Of a stretch of 58,455 bases of DNA, positions 49,018-57,817 are shown in pieces. The position numbers and the translations under genes were made by a program. The notes beneath the pieces were generated by a model, which was given only the letters and a program-made list of their open reading frames with translations, was not told the DNA's origin and did not search any database. How positions within the stretch are numbered: position 1 is the first letter of the stretch; every line of letters begins with the position of its first letter. Origin of the DNA: Burkholderiales bacterium (lineage in GTDB: Bacteria > Pseudomonadota > Gammaproteobacteria > Burkholderiales > Ga0077523); the NCBI GenBank assembly GCA_019745565.1, contig JAIESW010000008.1, forward strand, positions 1-58,455. Direction: 5' to 3'.

Positions 49018-49968
49018 TCACCGCGCCCGTGCCGCTGCCACCTCGGCCAGCAGGCACAGGATCTCGTACATGATGGTCGCACCCACCAGCGCGGTGTTTC
49101 CCGACGGATCGAAGGGCGGGCACACTTCGACCACGTCGCCGCCGACCAGGTTCAGACGGCGCAGGCCGCGCAGGAACTGCTGCGCTTCGCGGGTCGTGAG
49201 GCCGCCGATCTCCGGCGTGCCGGTACCCGGCGCGTACACCGGATCGAGCCCGTCGACATCGAACGTGATGTAGGTGGGCCCGTCGCCCACCACGCGACGC
49301 GCCTCCGCGATCACCTTCTCGACGCCCAGTTCGACGAACTCGTCGATGAACACGACGCGCATGCCCGAATCTGCCGAGAAACGCCAGCCGTCGTCGACGG
49401 CCTGGCCGCCGCGGATGCCGATCTGGATCGTGCGCTTCGGATCGAGCAACCCTTCCTCCACCGCATAGCGGAACGGCGAGCCGTGATGGAAGCGGCTGCC
49501 GCCCCATTCGCCCCACGTGTCGGTGTGCGCATCGATGTGGATCATGCCGATCGGCCGGTGCCGCGCGATGCCGCGGAAGATGGGATATGTGATCGAGTGG
49601 TCGCCGCCGGCCGTGAGCGGCATGGCACCGGATTCGAGGATCCGGCGATAGAAGCGCTCGATATCGGCCAGCACGGCGTCGCGATCGAAGATCTTCGAGA
49701 ACCCGACGTCGCCCACGTCGGCCACGCGGCAGATCTCGAACGGATTCAGGCGCGAGACGTGGTGGATGCCGCGGCACATCGACGACTGGTTGCGGATCTC
49801 GCGTGGCCCATGGCGCGCGCCGGCCCGACAGGTCACGCCGCCGTCGTAGGGCACGCCGATCATCGCCACGTCGAGCCCCGCAGGGTCGCGCTGCAGCGGC
49901 GAGCGCATGAAGGTGGGGATCTCCATGTATCGCGGGGAGTTCTGGGGGTTGAACGCTGGACCTTCCAT
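49018..49968 (-). CDS. Agmatinase-family ureohydrolase
   Basis: A 316-residue arginase-fold enzyme. The binuclear manganese ligands are visible: [20 protein letters not shown] and [38 protein letters not shown] at the start and [15 protein letters not shown] in the middle resemble agmatinase and guanidinobutyrase types; sequence alone does not tell which guanidino compound is used. It releases urea, which might be taken up or generated for the same nitrogen economy as the formamidase locus, although the genes are far apart. ATG at 49968 is chosen; an ATG at 50019 is also open. Confidence 0.9.
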   Translation of the reverse strand: MEGPAFNPQNSPRYMEIPTFMRSPLQRDPAGLDVAMIGVPYDGGVTCRAGARHGPREIRNQSSMCRGIHHVSRLNPFEICRVADVGDVGFSKIFDRDAVLADIERFYRRILESGAMPLTAGGDHSITYPIFRGIARHRPIGMIHIDAHTDTWGEWGGSRFHHGSPFRYAVEEGLLDPKRTIQIGIRGGQAVDDGWRFSADSGMRVVFIDEFVELGVEKVIAEARRVVGDGPTYITFDVDGLDPVYAPGTGTPEIGGLTTREAQQFLRGLRRLNLVGGDVVEVCPPFDPSGNTALVGATIMYEILCLLAEVAAARAR

Positions 49969-50104
49969 GGAGCACCTCGAAGCGAACGAGTACGGAAGTT
50001 TACGAGAAGCCGTCTCCAATCGGCGTCACCTCACCGAGCGGAACCCGTCCGGCAGCCCGCAATCTCCCCGAAACGCCAGTTCCCGTGCCGTCCCGCACGA
50101 ACCG

Positions 50105-50118
50105 TTGATCGACGTCAA
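50105..50118. promoter_or_regulatory. FNR/Anr-like box 3
   Basis: TTGAT-CGAC-GTCAA (50105-50118) has the same half-sites as box 1 (TTGAT and GTCAA), 9 of 10 with the FNR consensus. It lies 228 bases before the small gene at 50346, in a 377-bp gap that otherwise holds one hairpin and no gene. Confidence 0.4.
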
Positions 50119-50192
50119 TGACCGATATCCGAAAAAGCGAGTACAAGGACGATTGAGCGCAAGAAATCCCGGAACCTGCCGTAAGAGCTGTT

Positions 50193-50234
50193 GTGCCCAC
50201 CGGAATCCGACCCGAGACGGGTTTCGGTGGGCAC
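50193..50234 (+). promoter_or_regulatory. Long hairpin in the 49969-50345 gap
   Basis: GTGCCCACCG (50193-50202) pairs with CGGTGGGCAC (50225-50234), with further inner pairing (ACCCG with CGGGT). No T-tract follows. It could be an RNA element in the leader of the 99-residue protein gene at 50346 or end transcripts from the left. Confidence 0.45.
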
Positions 50235-50345
50235 GGCTGACGTACCTGGATTTCTTTCGACACCGACAAGTCGGAGGGTGCCCCGCGGCGGATCTCGCGT
50301 TCGCCGTGCCGCCCCCATCGCGCCGGCAACAGCGAGGAAAGCACC

Positions 50346-50645
50346 ATGGTCACACACGCGAGGGTCGTGTTCGTCAACAGCCACAACCATCTCACCGACT
50401 CGGCCGGCCACGACTGCCGGTACCGCACGGCGAACGGTCATCCGCTCCTGCCCGGCTACTGGTATCTCGTGAAATGGCCGGACGATGTCGCCGAGCCGTT
50501 GTTCGATGCGCATGCACACTACTCGGGCCCCTTCGATTCGGAGCGCGCCGCCCGCGAGGAACTGGTCGCCGAGGCGCCGGTGCGAGCGCCTGCGCCGGCC
50601 CGGACGCCCGACGCTCCCTACGTGTCCGACTGGCATTGCGACTGA
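50346..50645 (+). CDS. Small histidine-rich protein of unknown function
   Basis: A 99-residue protein beginning MVTHARVVFVNSHNHLTDSA with several histidines, a compact hydrophobic core (LLPGYWYLVKWPDDVAEPLF), an AHAHYSGPF loop and an alanine-proline-rich C-terminal part. No signal peptide or named domain. The ATG at 50346 has GAGGAAAGCACC upstream. An FNR-like box and a hairpin in its leader make conditional expression likely. It resembles small stress-associated proteins only in composition; function unknown. Confidence 0.6.
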   Translation: MVTHARVVFVNSHNHLTDSAGHDCRYRTANGHPLLPGYWYLVKWPDDVAEPLFDAHAHYSGPFDSERAAREELVAEAPVRAPAPARTPDAPYVSDWHCD

Positions 50646-50694
50646 TCCGACGAAGCGGCACCTGCACCCGTAACGGCAGGTGCGGCATTGCCGT

Positions 50695-50975
50695 GACCTG
50701 ATCGGATCCACGCGCGGCACGGTCCTCGGCCTGGTCACCGTCGTGGACGTCGGCGGACGCCGGGAGATTGCCGCCAGCGCGCTGCTGCGCTTTCTCGGCG
50801 AAACCGTGTGGATGCCCACCGCGCCGTTGCCTTCGCAGGGCGTCCGGTGGACCGCCATCGACGATGAGCGGCCCCGCGCGACCCTCTCCAGCGGCACCGT
50901 GACGGTCAGCGCGGAATTCGTGTTCGGGGCCGCCGGTCTCATCACGTCGATGTCGTCGACCGATCGCACGTTCGA
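50695..50975 (+). pseudogene. Remnant of a DUF6544-type gene
   Basis: In the 398-bp gap after the small protein gene, one frame reads VVDVGGRREIAASALLRFLG and then ETVWMPTAPLPSQGVRWTAI, DDERPRATLSSGTVTVSAEF, a match to the central part of the DUF6544 family (typically '...YLAEAPWYPTALLPSxGVxW...'). Neither an N-terminal half nor the C-terminal segment is found: the frame starts without a good start codon and becomes unrelated after about 50975. I read this as a truncated, decayed gene. Confidence 0.55.
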
Positions 50976-51043
50976 CCACGGCCGGAGCCTTGGGGAAGCG
51001 TCGCATCAAGGCTTACCATGCGCTCTCCGATCAGGAGTTGCCG

Positions 51044-51505
51044 ATGCGCATCACGACATTGTGTGTCGCGGCAGTGTCGTTCCCGATGCTGACCGCCTTT
51101 GCCCAGAACGACGAGGATCCGGCGATCCGCCGCGCCAACGCCCCGGCGGTACCTGCCATCGCCGTCACGGCGAACGGCAAGACCGATCGTCTCGAGTTCG
51201 ATTTCGGTCGCAACCGCGGCAAGGGCTGGGTGGCACGCAAGGGCGAGCTGTACGTCGAAACGTGGGTACAGCATCGCGGTCTGTTGTGCGCGACGTACGA
51301 AGTCGGAGTCCGGTTCGGTCATGGCGACCCGGGCTGTGCCAACGTCGAATGGCTCGCGCCGGCGCGCTACGTGACCAGCCGGATTCAGTGCAACAACGCA
51401 ATCGTCGAACACATCGGCGTCGACACCGAGTTCCAGCTGCGGGCCGACTTCGATCAGATCACATGCGCGCAACGCATGATCCGTTGCGTGAGCGGCAGCT
51501 GCTGA
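51044..51505 (+). CDS. Secreted cysteine-containing protein of unknown function
   Basis: A 153-residue protein with a signal peptide (MRITTLCVAAVSFPMLTAFA, cut before QN). The mature part has beta-strand-like segments (DRLEFDFGRNRGKGWVARKG, ELYVETWVQHRGLLCATYEV) and six cysteines, three of them in the last 20 residues (ITCAQRMIRC and GSC), which probably form disulfides. No domain recognised. The ATG at 51044 follows AGGAG. A hairpin follows its stop. Confidence 0.65.
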   Translation: MRITTLCVAAVSFPMLTAFAQNDEDPAIRRANAPAVPAIAVTANGKTDRLEFDFGRNRGKGWVARKGELYVETWVQHRGLLCATYEVGVRFGHGDPGCANVEWLAPARYVTSRIQCNNAIVEHIGVDTEFQLRADFDQITCAQRMIRCVSGSC

Positions 51506-51512
51506 CGAAGCA

Positions 51513-51535
51513 AGGCCCGCGTCGAGGGCGGGCCT
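51513..51535 (+). terminator. Hairpin after the 51044 gene
   Basis: AGGCCCGC (51513-51520) pairs exactly with GCGGGCCT (51528-51535) around a 7-base loop, eight bases after the stop codon at 51503-51505. No T-tract, so a weak or Rho-assisted end for the plus strand; the convergent gene on the minus strand ends at 51570. Confidence 0.45.
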
Positions 51536-51569
51536 ACGGTCGGGATGACGCAGGTACTAAAGCTGTCGA

Positions 51570-52163
51570 TCAGCGCCGGCGGCCATCGTGCTTCTCGTGC
51601 CAGATGTTGCGGCTTTGCCGGTTCTCGGCTTGCTGGATGTGGCGCTGCTCGTTCGAACCGATGGAACCATCGGCCGCCGCACGTGCTTCCTTCCGATCCA
51701 CGCGCGCCTGACCACGCTCGAGGTTGGCCGCCTCACGATTGGTCAGCTCGCCGCTGCGGATGCCCTGGTCGATGCGCCGTTCCTGATTGACGTTGCGCTG
51801 CACGTCCGCCTCCATGCGCCGGGCCGAGGGTGAATTCGGGTCGCCGGTGGCTCCGTCGTGCTTCTCACGATAGATCGCGTTGCTCTCGCGATCCTGCGCG
51901 CGATCGAGCTGGGCACGTTCCTGCGCGGTCAGCTTGCCGTCCTTCAGGTCGCGCGCTTCCATGCGGTCGATGCGCGCTTCGCCGCGCTCCAGCTGCGACG
52001 CTTCCTTCGTGGTCAGCTGGCCCGACTGCAGGCCCTGTTCGATGCGCTGCTGCTGCCGTTCATCGCGCTGGACCACGCTGTCGGCGGTCTGCGCGTAGCT
52101 CATGCCCTGCATGCCGCCGGCGCAGACCGCCGCGATCAGCATCGTGCGTGTGACGAGTTTCAT
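51570..52163 (-). CDS. Secreted protein with two 74-residue repeats
   Basis: A 197-residue protein with a signal peptide (RTMLIAAVCAGGMQGMSYAQ). The mature protein is two repeats of about 74 residues, 31-104 and 121-194, exactly 90 residues apart: IEQGLQSGQLTTKEASQLER aligns with IDQGIRSGELTNREAANLER, and both end in KHDG. Each has a DGKLTAQE or DGSIGSNE turn between helices, somewhat like a degenerate EF-hand, but the calcium-ligand pattern is incomplete. It belongs to a group of small exported proteins common in Burkholderiales; function unknown. ATG at 52163 follows AGGAGGAG. Confidence 0.75.
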   Translation of the reverse strand: MKLVTRTMLIAAVCAGGMQGMSYAQTADSVVQRDERQQQRIEQGLQSGQLTTKEASQLERGEARIDRMEARDLKDGKLTAQERAQLDRAQDRESNAIYREKHDGATGDPNSPSARRMEADVQRNVNQERRIDQGIRSGELTNREAANLERGQARVDRKEARAAADGSIGSNEQRHIQQAENRQSRNIWHEKHDGRRR

Positions 52164-52401
52164 GGCTCCTCCTGCCGTTCGATGTCCGGACGCACACGAG
52201 CATTCGAACGGCTTCTTCGAATCGCGTCTCACTCCCGCAAGCATATTCGGCATCCAACCTTTCGCGAACCTGACAGCGGCGACAGAATTTGTGCGACATC
52301 CGGAGCAAATTTCGCATGCGAAGCGTCAACACTACCGAGGCTCGAGCGTTGAACGGATACGGCACCAGATCGGTGTCGGACTTGAGACCAAGGAGAGTTC
52401 G

Positions 52402-52599
52402 ATGAAGCAGTTGATCGCAGCGATGGTGGCCGCGACGTTCGCGGCGCTGGCCTTCGGTACCCTTGCCGCGGAACAGGCCGCGCCGGCGGGCAAGCCCGCC
52501 GACAAGCCGGCCATGGAAAAGAAGCACCACGACAAGAAGCATCACGAAAAGCATCACGACGAGGCCAAGGAAGGCACGGCAGGCACCGAGAAGAAGTGA
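52402..52599 (+). CDS. Small secreted histidine/lysine-rich peptide
   Basis: A 65-residue protein: a signal peptide (KQLIAAMVAATFAALAFGTL, cut near LAA-EQ) followed by a short alanine-proline part and a segment of repeated HHDKKHHEKHHDE. Eight histidines in 20 residues suggest metal or acid-stress binding, by composition only; no family is recognised. The start at 52402 follows AAGGAGAG. A strong intrinsic terminator follows directly, so it is a monocistronic unit. Confidence 0.7.
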   Translation: MKQLIAAMVAATFAALAFGTLAAEQAAPAGKPADKPAMEKKHHDKKHHEKHHDEAKEGTAGTEKK

Positions 52600-52631
52600 T
52601 TGCAGCAACGCCCTGGACGGGTGAGTGAGCC

Positions 52632-52665
52632 AGCGGGTGATCCTCTGGATCCCCGCTCTTTTTTT
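52632..52665 (+). terminator. Intrinsic terminator of the 52402 gene
   Basis: AGCGGG-T-GATCC (52632-52643) pairs with GGATC-CCCGCT (52647-52657), a stem with one bulge and a TCT loop, followed by C and a run of seven T (52659-52665). This is the best rho-independent terminator in the window. Confidence 0.8.
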
Positions 52666-54716
52666 CAGTCTTCTTCGTGCTTGCGCATCGCGCGGTAGTC
52701 GGCGGACAGCTGTTGCTGCACCGTGGGCGGCGCCTGTTCGTAGTGGCTCAACTCCATCGAGTATGAGCCTTGCCCGCCGGTGAAGGCCTTGAGGCGCGAC
52801 GCATAACCGTTCAGCTCCGCGAGCGGCGCCAGTCCGCTCACCGTCAGCGTCGCGGCCTGCAGCGCACGCGTTCCGGTGACCTGCCCGCGACGCGAGGACA
52901 GATCCCCGGTGATGTCACCCGTGTTCGATTCCGGGCACAGCACCTCCACGTGCACGATCGGCTCCAGCACGATCGGTCCGGCCTTCGCGAACGCATCGAG
53001 GAACGCCTTCCGGCCGGCTGCGACGAACGCCACTTCCTTCGAATCCACGGGATGATGCTTGCCGTCGTACACGGTGACGCGCACGTCCTGCACCGGAAAG
53101 CCGGCGAGCGGTCCGGCTGCGAGGACCTGCTCGACGCCCTTCTGCACCGCCGGCATCAGTTGTGAAGGGATGACGCCGCCCTTCACCGCGTCGACGAATT
53201 CGAACCCCTCGCCGCGGCGCAACGGTTCGATGCGCAGGAACACCTCGCCGAACTGACCGGCGCCGCCGGTCTGCTTCTTGTGGCGGTTGTGGCCCTCGGC
53301 CGGTGCAGTGATGGTCTCCCGGTACGGCACCCGTGGCGGGCGCGTGTCGACTTCCACCTTGTACTGTTGCGCCATCCGTTCCAGTGTTGCCCGCAAGTGC
53401 AACTCCCCCAGGCCCCGCAGCACCGTCTCGTTCATGTGAGGATCGTGCTCCACCCGCAGGGTCGGATCCTCGGCGGTCAGCTTGTGCAGCGCATCGGCGA
53501 GGCGCTGCTCCTCGCCGCGGCGCTTCGGCTGGATCGCGAGTCCGTGCATGGGTACGGGAAACTCCAGCGGTCGCATGTGGATGTGATCCTCGTCGTGCGA
53601 ATCGTGCAGCACGCAGTCGAAGTCGATCTCCTCCACCTTCGCGACGGCGGCGATGTCGCCCGGCACGCATGTGGCCACCTCGACGTGCTCCTTGCCCTGG
53701 AGCATGAAAAGGTGCCCCACCTTGAAGGGCTTGCGGCCGTCGCCCACGAACAGCTGCGTGTCCTTCGTCACCGTGCCCTGATGCACGCGAAACACACCCA
53801 GCTTGCCCACGAATGGGTCGATGACGATCTTGAAGACGTGCGCCAGCACGTGTTTCGCCGGATCGGGCTCCGACCGGAACTCGACGGCATCGGCACCTTC
53901 GCCCTTGTAGAACAGCGGCGGATTGCCCTCGGCCGGATTGGGCAACAGTCTGGCGAACACGTCGAGCAGTTCGGCCACGCCCGCGCCGTTGCGCGCGGAG
54001 ACGAAGCACACTGGCACCAGATGGCCGTCGCGCAGCGCCTTCTCGAACGGGGCGTGCAACTGCTCCGGTGCGATCTCGCCCTTCTCGAGGTAGAGCGCCA
54101 TCAGGTCCTCGTCCACTTCCACCACCTGGTCGACCAGCGCGCGATGCGCTTCCGCCACCGACAGGAAGTCGGCGTCGCCGCCGGGATTGAAGAAGCAATC
54201 GACGACGCGGGTGCCGCGCCCGGCCGGCAGATTGATCGGCAGGCATTCCTTGCCGAAGACCGCCTGGATCGCGCGCAGAAGTTCCGGCAGGTCGATGTGC
54301 TCGGCGTCGATCTTGTTGATGATCACGATCCGGCACAGCTGGCGCTTCGCGGCCCATTGCATCATGCGCGAAGTGATCATCTCGATGCCGGCCTGCGCGC
54401 TCACCACCACGGCCGCGGTCTCCACCGCGTCGAGCGCGCCGATCGACTGGCCGATGAAGTCGGGAAATCCCGGCGTGTCCAGCAGGTGCACACGCTTGCC
54501 CTGGGTTTCGAGGCGCAGCACCGATGCCTGCAGCGAGTGCCGATACTCCTTCTCGATGGCGAGATGATCGCTGACGGTGGACCCGCGCTCGACGGAACCG
54601 GCGGACGCGATGGACCCGGCGGTCTTCAGCAAGGATTCCGCGAGCGTGGTCTTGCCGGCCGCACCATGGCCCACCAGGGCCACGGTGCGGATGTTCTCGG
54701 TGGCGATTTCCTTCAT
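52665..54716 (-). CDS. Elongation factor G-like GTPase (EF-G2 type)
   Basis: A 683-residue translational GTPase. G1 is GHGAAGKTT at residues 17-25 (EF-G has AHIDAGKTT), G3 is DTPG at 80-83 and G4 is NKID. Domains II, III, IV (EPLRRGEGFEFVDAVKGGVI) and V follow in EF-G order. The wording matches the EF-G2/FusA2-like paralogue found beside true EF-G in many bacteria; such paralogues often do not replace EF-G in elongation. Length fits. ATG at 54716 has GGAG upstream. It ends only 65 bases from the terminator of the small-peptide gene. Confidence 0.9.
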   Translation of the reverse strand: MKEIATENIRTVALVGHGAAGKTTLAESLLKTAGSIASAGSVERGSTVSDHLAIEKEYRHSLQASVLRLETQGKRVHLLDTPGFPDFIGQSIGALDAVETAAVVVSAQAGIEMITSRMMQWAAKRQLCRIVIINKIDAEHIDLPELLRAIQAVFGKECLPINLPAGRGTRVVDCFFNPGGDADFLSVAEAHRALVDQVVEVDEDLMALYLEKGEIAPEQLHAPFEKALRDGHLVPVCFVSARNGAGVAELLDVFARLLPNPAEGNPPLFYKGEGADAVEFRSEPDPAKHVLAHVFKIVIDPFVGKLGVFRVHQGTVTKDTQLFVGDGRKPFKVGHLFMLQGKEHVEVATCVPGDIAAVAKVEEIDFDCVLHDSHDEDHIHMRPLEFPVPMHGLAIQPKRRGEEQRLADALHKLTAEDPTLRVEHDPHMNETVLRGLGELHLRATLERMAQQYKVEVDTRPPRVPYRETITAPAEGHNRHKKQTGGAGQFGEVFLRIEPLRRGEGFEFVDAVKGGVIPSQLMPAVQKGVEQVLAAGPLAGFPVQDVRVTVYDGKHHPVDSKEVAFVAAGRKAFLDAFAKAGPIVLEPIVHVEVLCPESNTGDITGDLSSRRGQVTGTRALQAATLTVSGLAPLAELNGYASRLKAFTGGQGSYSMELSHYEQAPPTVQQQLSADYRAMRKHEED

Positions 54717-54786
54717 GTCTCCTCCCGGTGTGGGTGTTTCGTGTGTGCTGGTTCTCCCTCTGCTCGATTCGGCTGCGTTTCCCGGT

Positions 54787-56274
54787 TCAGATGTTCCAAC
54801 CCTTGGCGCGTTCGACTGCCGCGCGCCAGCGTGTCGTCAGCGGCGCGACCCGGTCACGCGGGAGCGTCCCCGTGAACCGGCGCTCGGCCTGCCACAAGCC
54901 GTCCACCTGTTCGGCATCCTTCCAGACACCCGTGGCCAGGCCCGCCAGCAGGGCGGCTCCGAGCGCGGTGGATTCGGCGTTGGCGGCGCGCACCACCGGC
55001 ACGCCCAGCAGATCGGCCTGGAACTGCATCAGCAGATCGTTGCGGGTGGCGCCACCGTCCACACGCAGTTCGGTCAACGCGACACCGGCGTCCGCCTGCA
55101 TGCATTCCAGGATGTCGGCGGTCTGGAAGGCGATGGCTTCGAGCGCCGCTCGCGCCAGGTGCCCGCGCGTCGTACCGCGCGTGATGCCGCAGATGGTGCC
55201 GCGCGCGTGCGGGTCCCAATGGGGTGCGCCGAGCCCGGTGAAGGCCGGCACGAAATACACGCCGTCCGTGTCCGGTACCGACGCCGCCAGCGCCTCGATC
55301 TCCGCCGCGCCGGCGATCAGACCGAGCCCGTCGCGCAACCATTGCACGGCGGCGCCGGCGATGAACACGCTGCCTTCGAGCGCATACTCGGTGCGGTCGC
55401 CCAGCTGCCACGCGACGGTCGCGAGCAGGTGGTGGCGCGATTCCGGCACCCGCTCCCCGGTATGCATCAACATGAAGCAGCCGGTGCCGTACGTGTTCTT
55501 GACCTTGCCCGGCGTCACGCAACGCTGGCCGAACAATGCGGCCTGCTGGTCACCGGCGACGCCGGCGATGGGAATGGGGGATCCGAGGACCTGCGCATCG
55601 GACTCGGCGAGCACGCCGCTCGACGCCACCACCTGCGGCAGCATCGCTTTGGGCACACCCAGGGCTGCAGACAGTTCGCCGTTCCAGCGGCGACTGCGGA
55701 TGTCGTAGAGCAATGTCCGCGCGGCGTTGCTCGCATCGGTGGCGTGAACCCGCCCGCCGGTCAGTTTCCAGACGAGCCACGAATCCACCGTGCCGAATGC
55801 CAGTTCGCCACGCTCGGCCCGTGCCCGCGCACCGGGCACGTGGTCGAGGATCCACGCGACCTTGGTTCCGGAGAAATAGGCATCGAGCACGAGACCGGTA
55901 CGCGCCTGGAACAGCCCCGCGAGGCCATCGGATCGCAGCCGCTCGCAGTGCTCCGCGGTGCGGCGGTCCTGCCACACGATGGCGTTGGCGATCGGCCGGC
56001 CGGTGGCCCGCTCCCACACGACCGTGGTCTCGCGCTGGTTGGTGATGCCGATGGCTGCAACACCGGCGGCCGCCACGCCGGCGTGCGAGAGCGCTTCGCG
56101 CGCGGTCGCCAGCTGCGTGGCCCAGATGGTTTCCGGATCCTGCTCGACCCAGCCCGGCTGCGGATAGATCTGCGGCAGCTCGCGCTGAGCCAGGCCGAGC
56201 ACGCGGCCGGCCGCATCGAAGACGATCGCGCGCGAACTCGTGGTGCCCTGATCGAGGGCAAGGATGGTCTGCAT
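54787..56274 (-). CDS. glpK: Glycerol kinase
   Basis: A 495-residue FGGY-family kinase that phosphorylates glycerol at position 3. It opens [20 protein letters not shown], then [20 protein letters not shown] and [34 protein letters not shown], and [20 protein letters not shown], all glycerol-kinase hallmarks. The length matches E. coli GlpK. No glpF or glpD is beside it. ATG at 56274 is preceded by GGAGACCC. It is divergent from the kinase-enolase run and shares a 111-bp control region. Confidence 0.95.
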   Translation of the reverse strand: MQTILALDQGTTSSRAIVFDAAGRVLGLAQRELPQIYPQPGWVEQDPETIWATQLATAREALSHAGVAAAGVAAIGITNQRETTVVWERATGRPIANAIVWQDRRTAEHCERLRSDGLAGLFQARTGLVLDAYFSGTKVAWILDHVPGARARAERGELAFGTVDSWLVWKLTGGRVHATDASNAARTLLYDIRSRRWNGELSAALGVPKAMLPQVVASSGVLAESDAQVLGSPIPIAGVAGDQQAALFGQRCVTPGKVKNTYGTGCFMLMHTGERVPESRHHLLATVAWQLGDRTEYALEGSVFIAGAAVQWLRDGLGLIAGAAEIEALAASVPDTDGVYFVPAFTGLGAPHWDPHARGTICGITRGTTRGHLARAALEAIAFQTADILECMQADAGVALTELRVDGGATRNDLLMQFQADLLGVPVVRAANAESTALGAALLAGLATGVWKDAEQVDGLWQAERRFTGTLPRDRVAPLTTRWRAAVERAKGWNI

Positions 56275-56385
56275 GGGTCTCCAGTGACGCTGTGCTAGAG
56301 TCTTGCTCCGCTTTTTCTGGTCGTACCGCACGCTCCCGAACCTCGAGGCACGCGAACGACGACCCGATGTTACGCCCTCATCGCC

Positions 56386-57393
56386 GTGGAGGATCACACC
56401 GACGTCTTCCGAGCCGCTCTCGAGCGCATGGGTCTTGCCGCGCCGGGAGAAGCGCTCACCCTCGAACCGCTGGCTGGAGGCGTGTCGTCCGACATCTTCC
56501 GCGCCGATCTGCCGCGGGGTTCGATGGCCATCAAGCGCGCGCTGCCCAAGCTCAAGGTGGAGGCGGACTGGCACGCGCCGACCGAGCGCAACCGCTACGA
56601 GGTGGAATGGATGCGCGTGGCCGGGGCGATCGCCCCGGACGCCGTCCCGGCGATCCTGGGCGACGATCCGCAATCGAGCCTCTTCGCCATGGCCTGGCTC
56701 GACCCGGCCGATCACCCGGCGTGGAAGCTGCAGCTGCGCGACGGCATCGTCGACGGGGCCACGGCGCGGGAAGTGGGTCGACGCCTCGCTCTGATCCACG
56801 GCCGTACCGCCGACCGCGGCGAACTGGCGGAACGCTTCGCCACCGACCACATCTTCTTCCCGATCCGGCTGGAACCCTATCTGCAGGCCACGGCACGGGT
56901 GCATGCGGATTGCGCGCCGGCGCTGCAGCGTCTGGTGGAGATCACGACCTCGAACAAGCGCGTGCTGGTGCATGGCGACGTGAGCCCCAAGAACATCCTG
57001 GTGGGGCCGCGCGGGCCGGTGTTCGTGGACGCGGAGTGCGCGTGGTACGGCGATCCGGCGTTCGACCTGGCGTTCTGCCTGAACCACCTCCTGCTGAAGT
57101 GCGTGTGGCGGCCGCGCTGGTGGGCCGTCTATCTGCAGAGCTTCACGACGCTGTTCGAGACCTATCTGGCCGGTGTGCAATGGGAACCCGCGGCGGAACT
57201 CGAGGCGCGAGTGGCTCATCTGCTGCCGGGTCTGTTCCTCGCGCGCATCGACGGCAAGTCGCCGGTCGAGTACATCACCGACGATCGCGACCGCGACAAG
57301 GTGCGACGGGTCGCCCGCCCGCTGCTGTTGCAGCCCGTCGATCGACTCGCCACGATCCGCGACGCGTGGCGCGCCGACATCGCGAAGTGGTGA
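56386..57393 (+). CDS. Aminoglycoside phosphotransferase-family kinase
   Basis: A 335-residue kinase-fold protein beginning at a GTG. The catalytic loop [14 protein letters not shown] and the metal-binding [18 protein letters not shown] are intact, and the nucleotide-binding segment is near residues 28-55 ([24 protein letters not shown]). This family includes choline, homoserine, methylthioribose and sugar-type kinases besides drug-modifying enzymes; the context with VOC and enolase-like genes suggests a small-molecule catabolic kinase rather than resistance. The downstream gene begins within five bases of its stop. Confidence 0.85.
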   Translation: MEDHTDVFRAALERMGLAAPGEALTLEPLAGGVSSDIFRADLPRGSMAIKRALPKLKVEADWHAPTERNRYEVEWMRVAGAIAPDAVPAILGDDPQSSLFAMAWLDPADHPAWKLQLRDGIVDGATAREVGRRLALIHGRTADRGELAERFATDHIFFPIRLEPYLQATARVHADCAPALQRLVEITTSNKRVLVHGDVSPKNILVGPRGPVFVDAECAWYGDPAFDLAFCLNHLLLKCVWRPRWWAVYLQSFTTLFETYLAGVQWEPAAELEARVAHLLPGLFLARIDGKSPVEYITDDRDRDKVRRVARPLLLQPVDRLATIRDAWRADIAKW

Positions 57394-57397
57394 ACCC

Positions 57398-57784
57398 CTG
57401 AACATCCGCATCGAACACGTGGCGCTTTGGTCCACGGACCCCGAGCGCCTGCGCGATTTCTATGTGCGATGGTTCGGCGCCACGGCGAACGACGGCTACG
57501 AGAATCCGAAGAAGGCGTTCCGCTCGTGGTTCCTCCGCTTCGGCGACGGCGCACGAGTCGAGGTGATGCAGGTCCCCGCGCTGGCCACGGCCGCCACTCA
57601 ACCCGCCGTGGGCTATGCGCACATCGCGCTCGCGCTCGGGTCGGAATCCGCCGTCGACGAACTGACGGCCCGACTGCGTGCCGCCGGCGTACCCATCGTC
57701 GACGGACCGCGGCGGACCGGTGATGGCTACTACGAAAGCGTCGCCCTGGACCCGGACGGTAACCGCATCGAACTGACAGCCTGA
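57398..57784 (+). CDS. VOC-family (glyoxalase/bleomycin-type) protein, unclear start
   Basis: A protein of about 128 residues. Its only domain is a vicinal-oxygen-chelate fold: [20 protein letters not shown] at the start, [20 protein letters not shown] in the middle and [14 protein letters not shown] at the end, giving His, His and Glu as metal ligands. There is no ATG or GTG before the domain; the best position is a CTG at 57398, five bases after the kinase stop, translated by coupling. A start codon error or a non-standard start are both possible. It lies 33 bases before the enolase-like gene. Confidence 0.8.
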   Translation: MNIRIEHVALWSTDPERLRDFYVRWFGATANDGYENPKKAFRSWFLRFGDGARVEVMQVPALATAATQPAVGYAHIALALGSESAVDELTARLRAAGVPIVDGPRRTGDGYYESVALDPDGNRIELTA

Positions 57785-57817
57785 CCGCCTCCGCTTTTCC
57801 CACCTGCAGTACGAACC

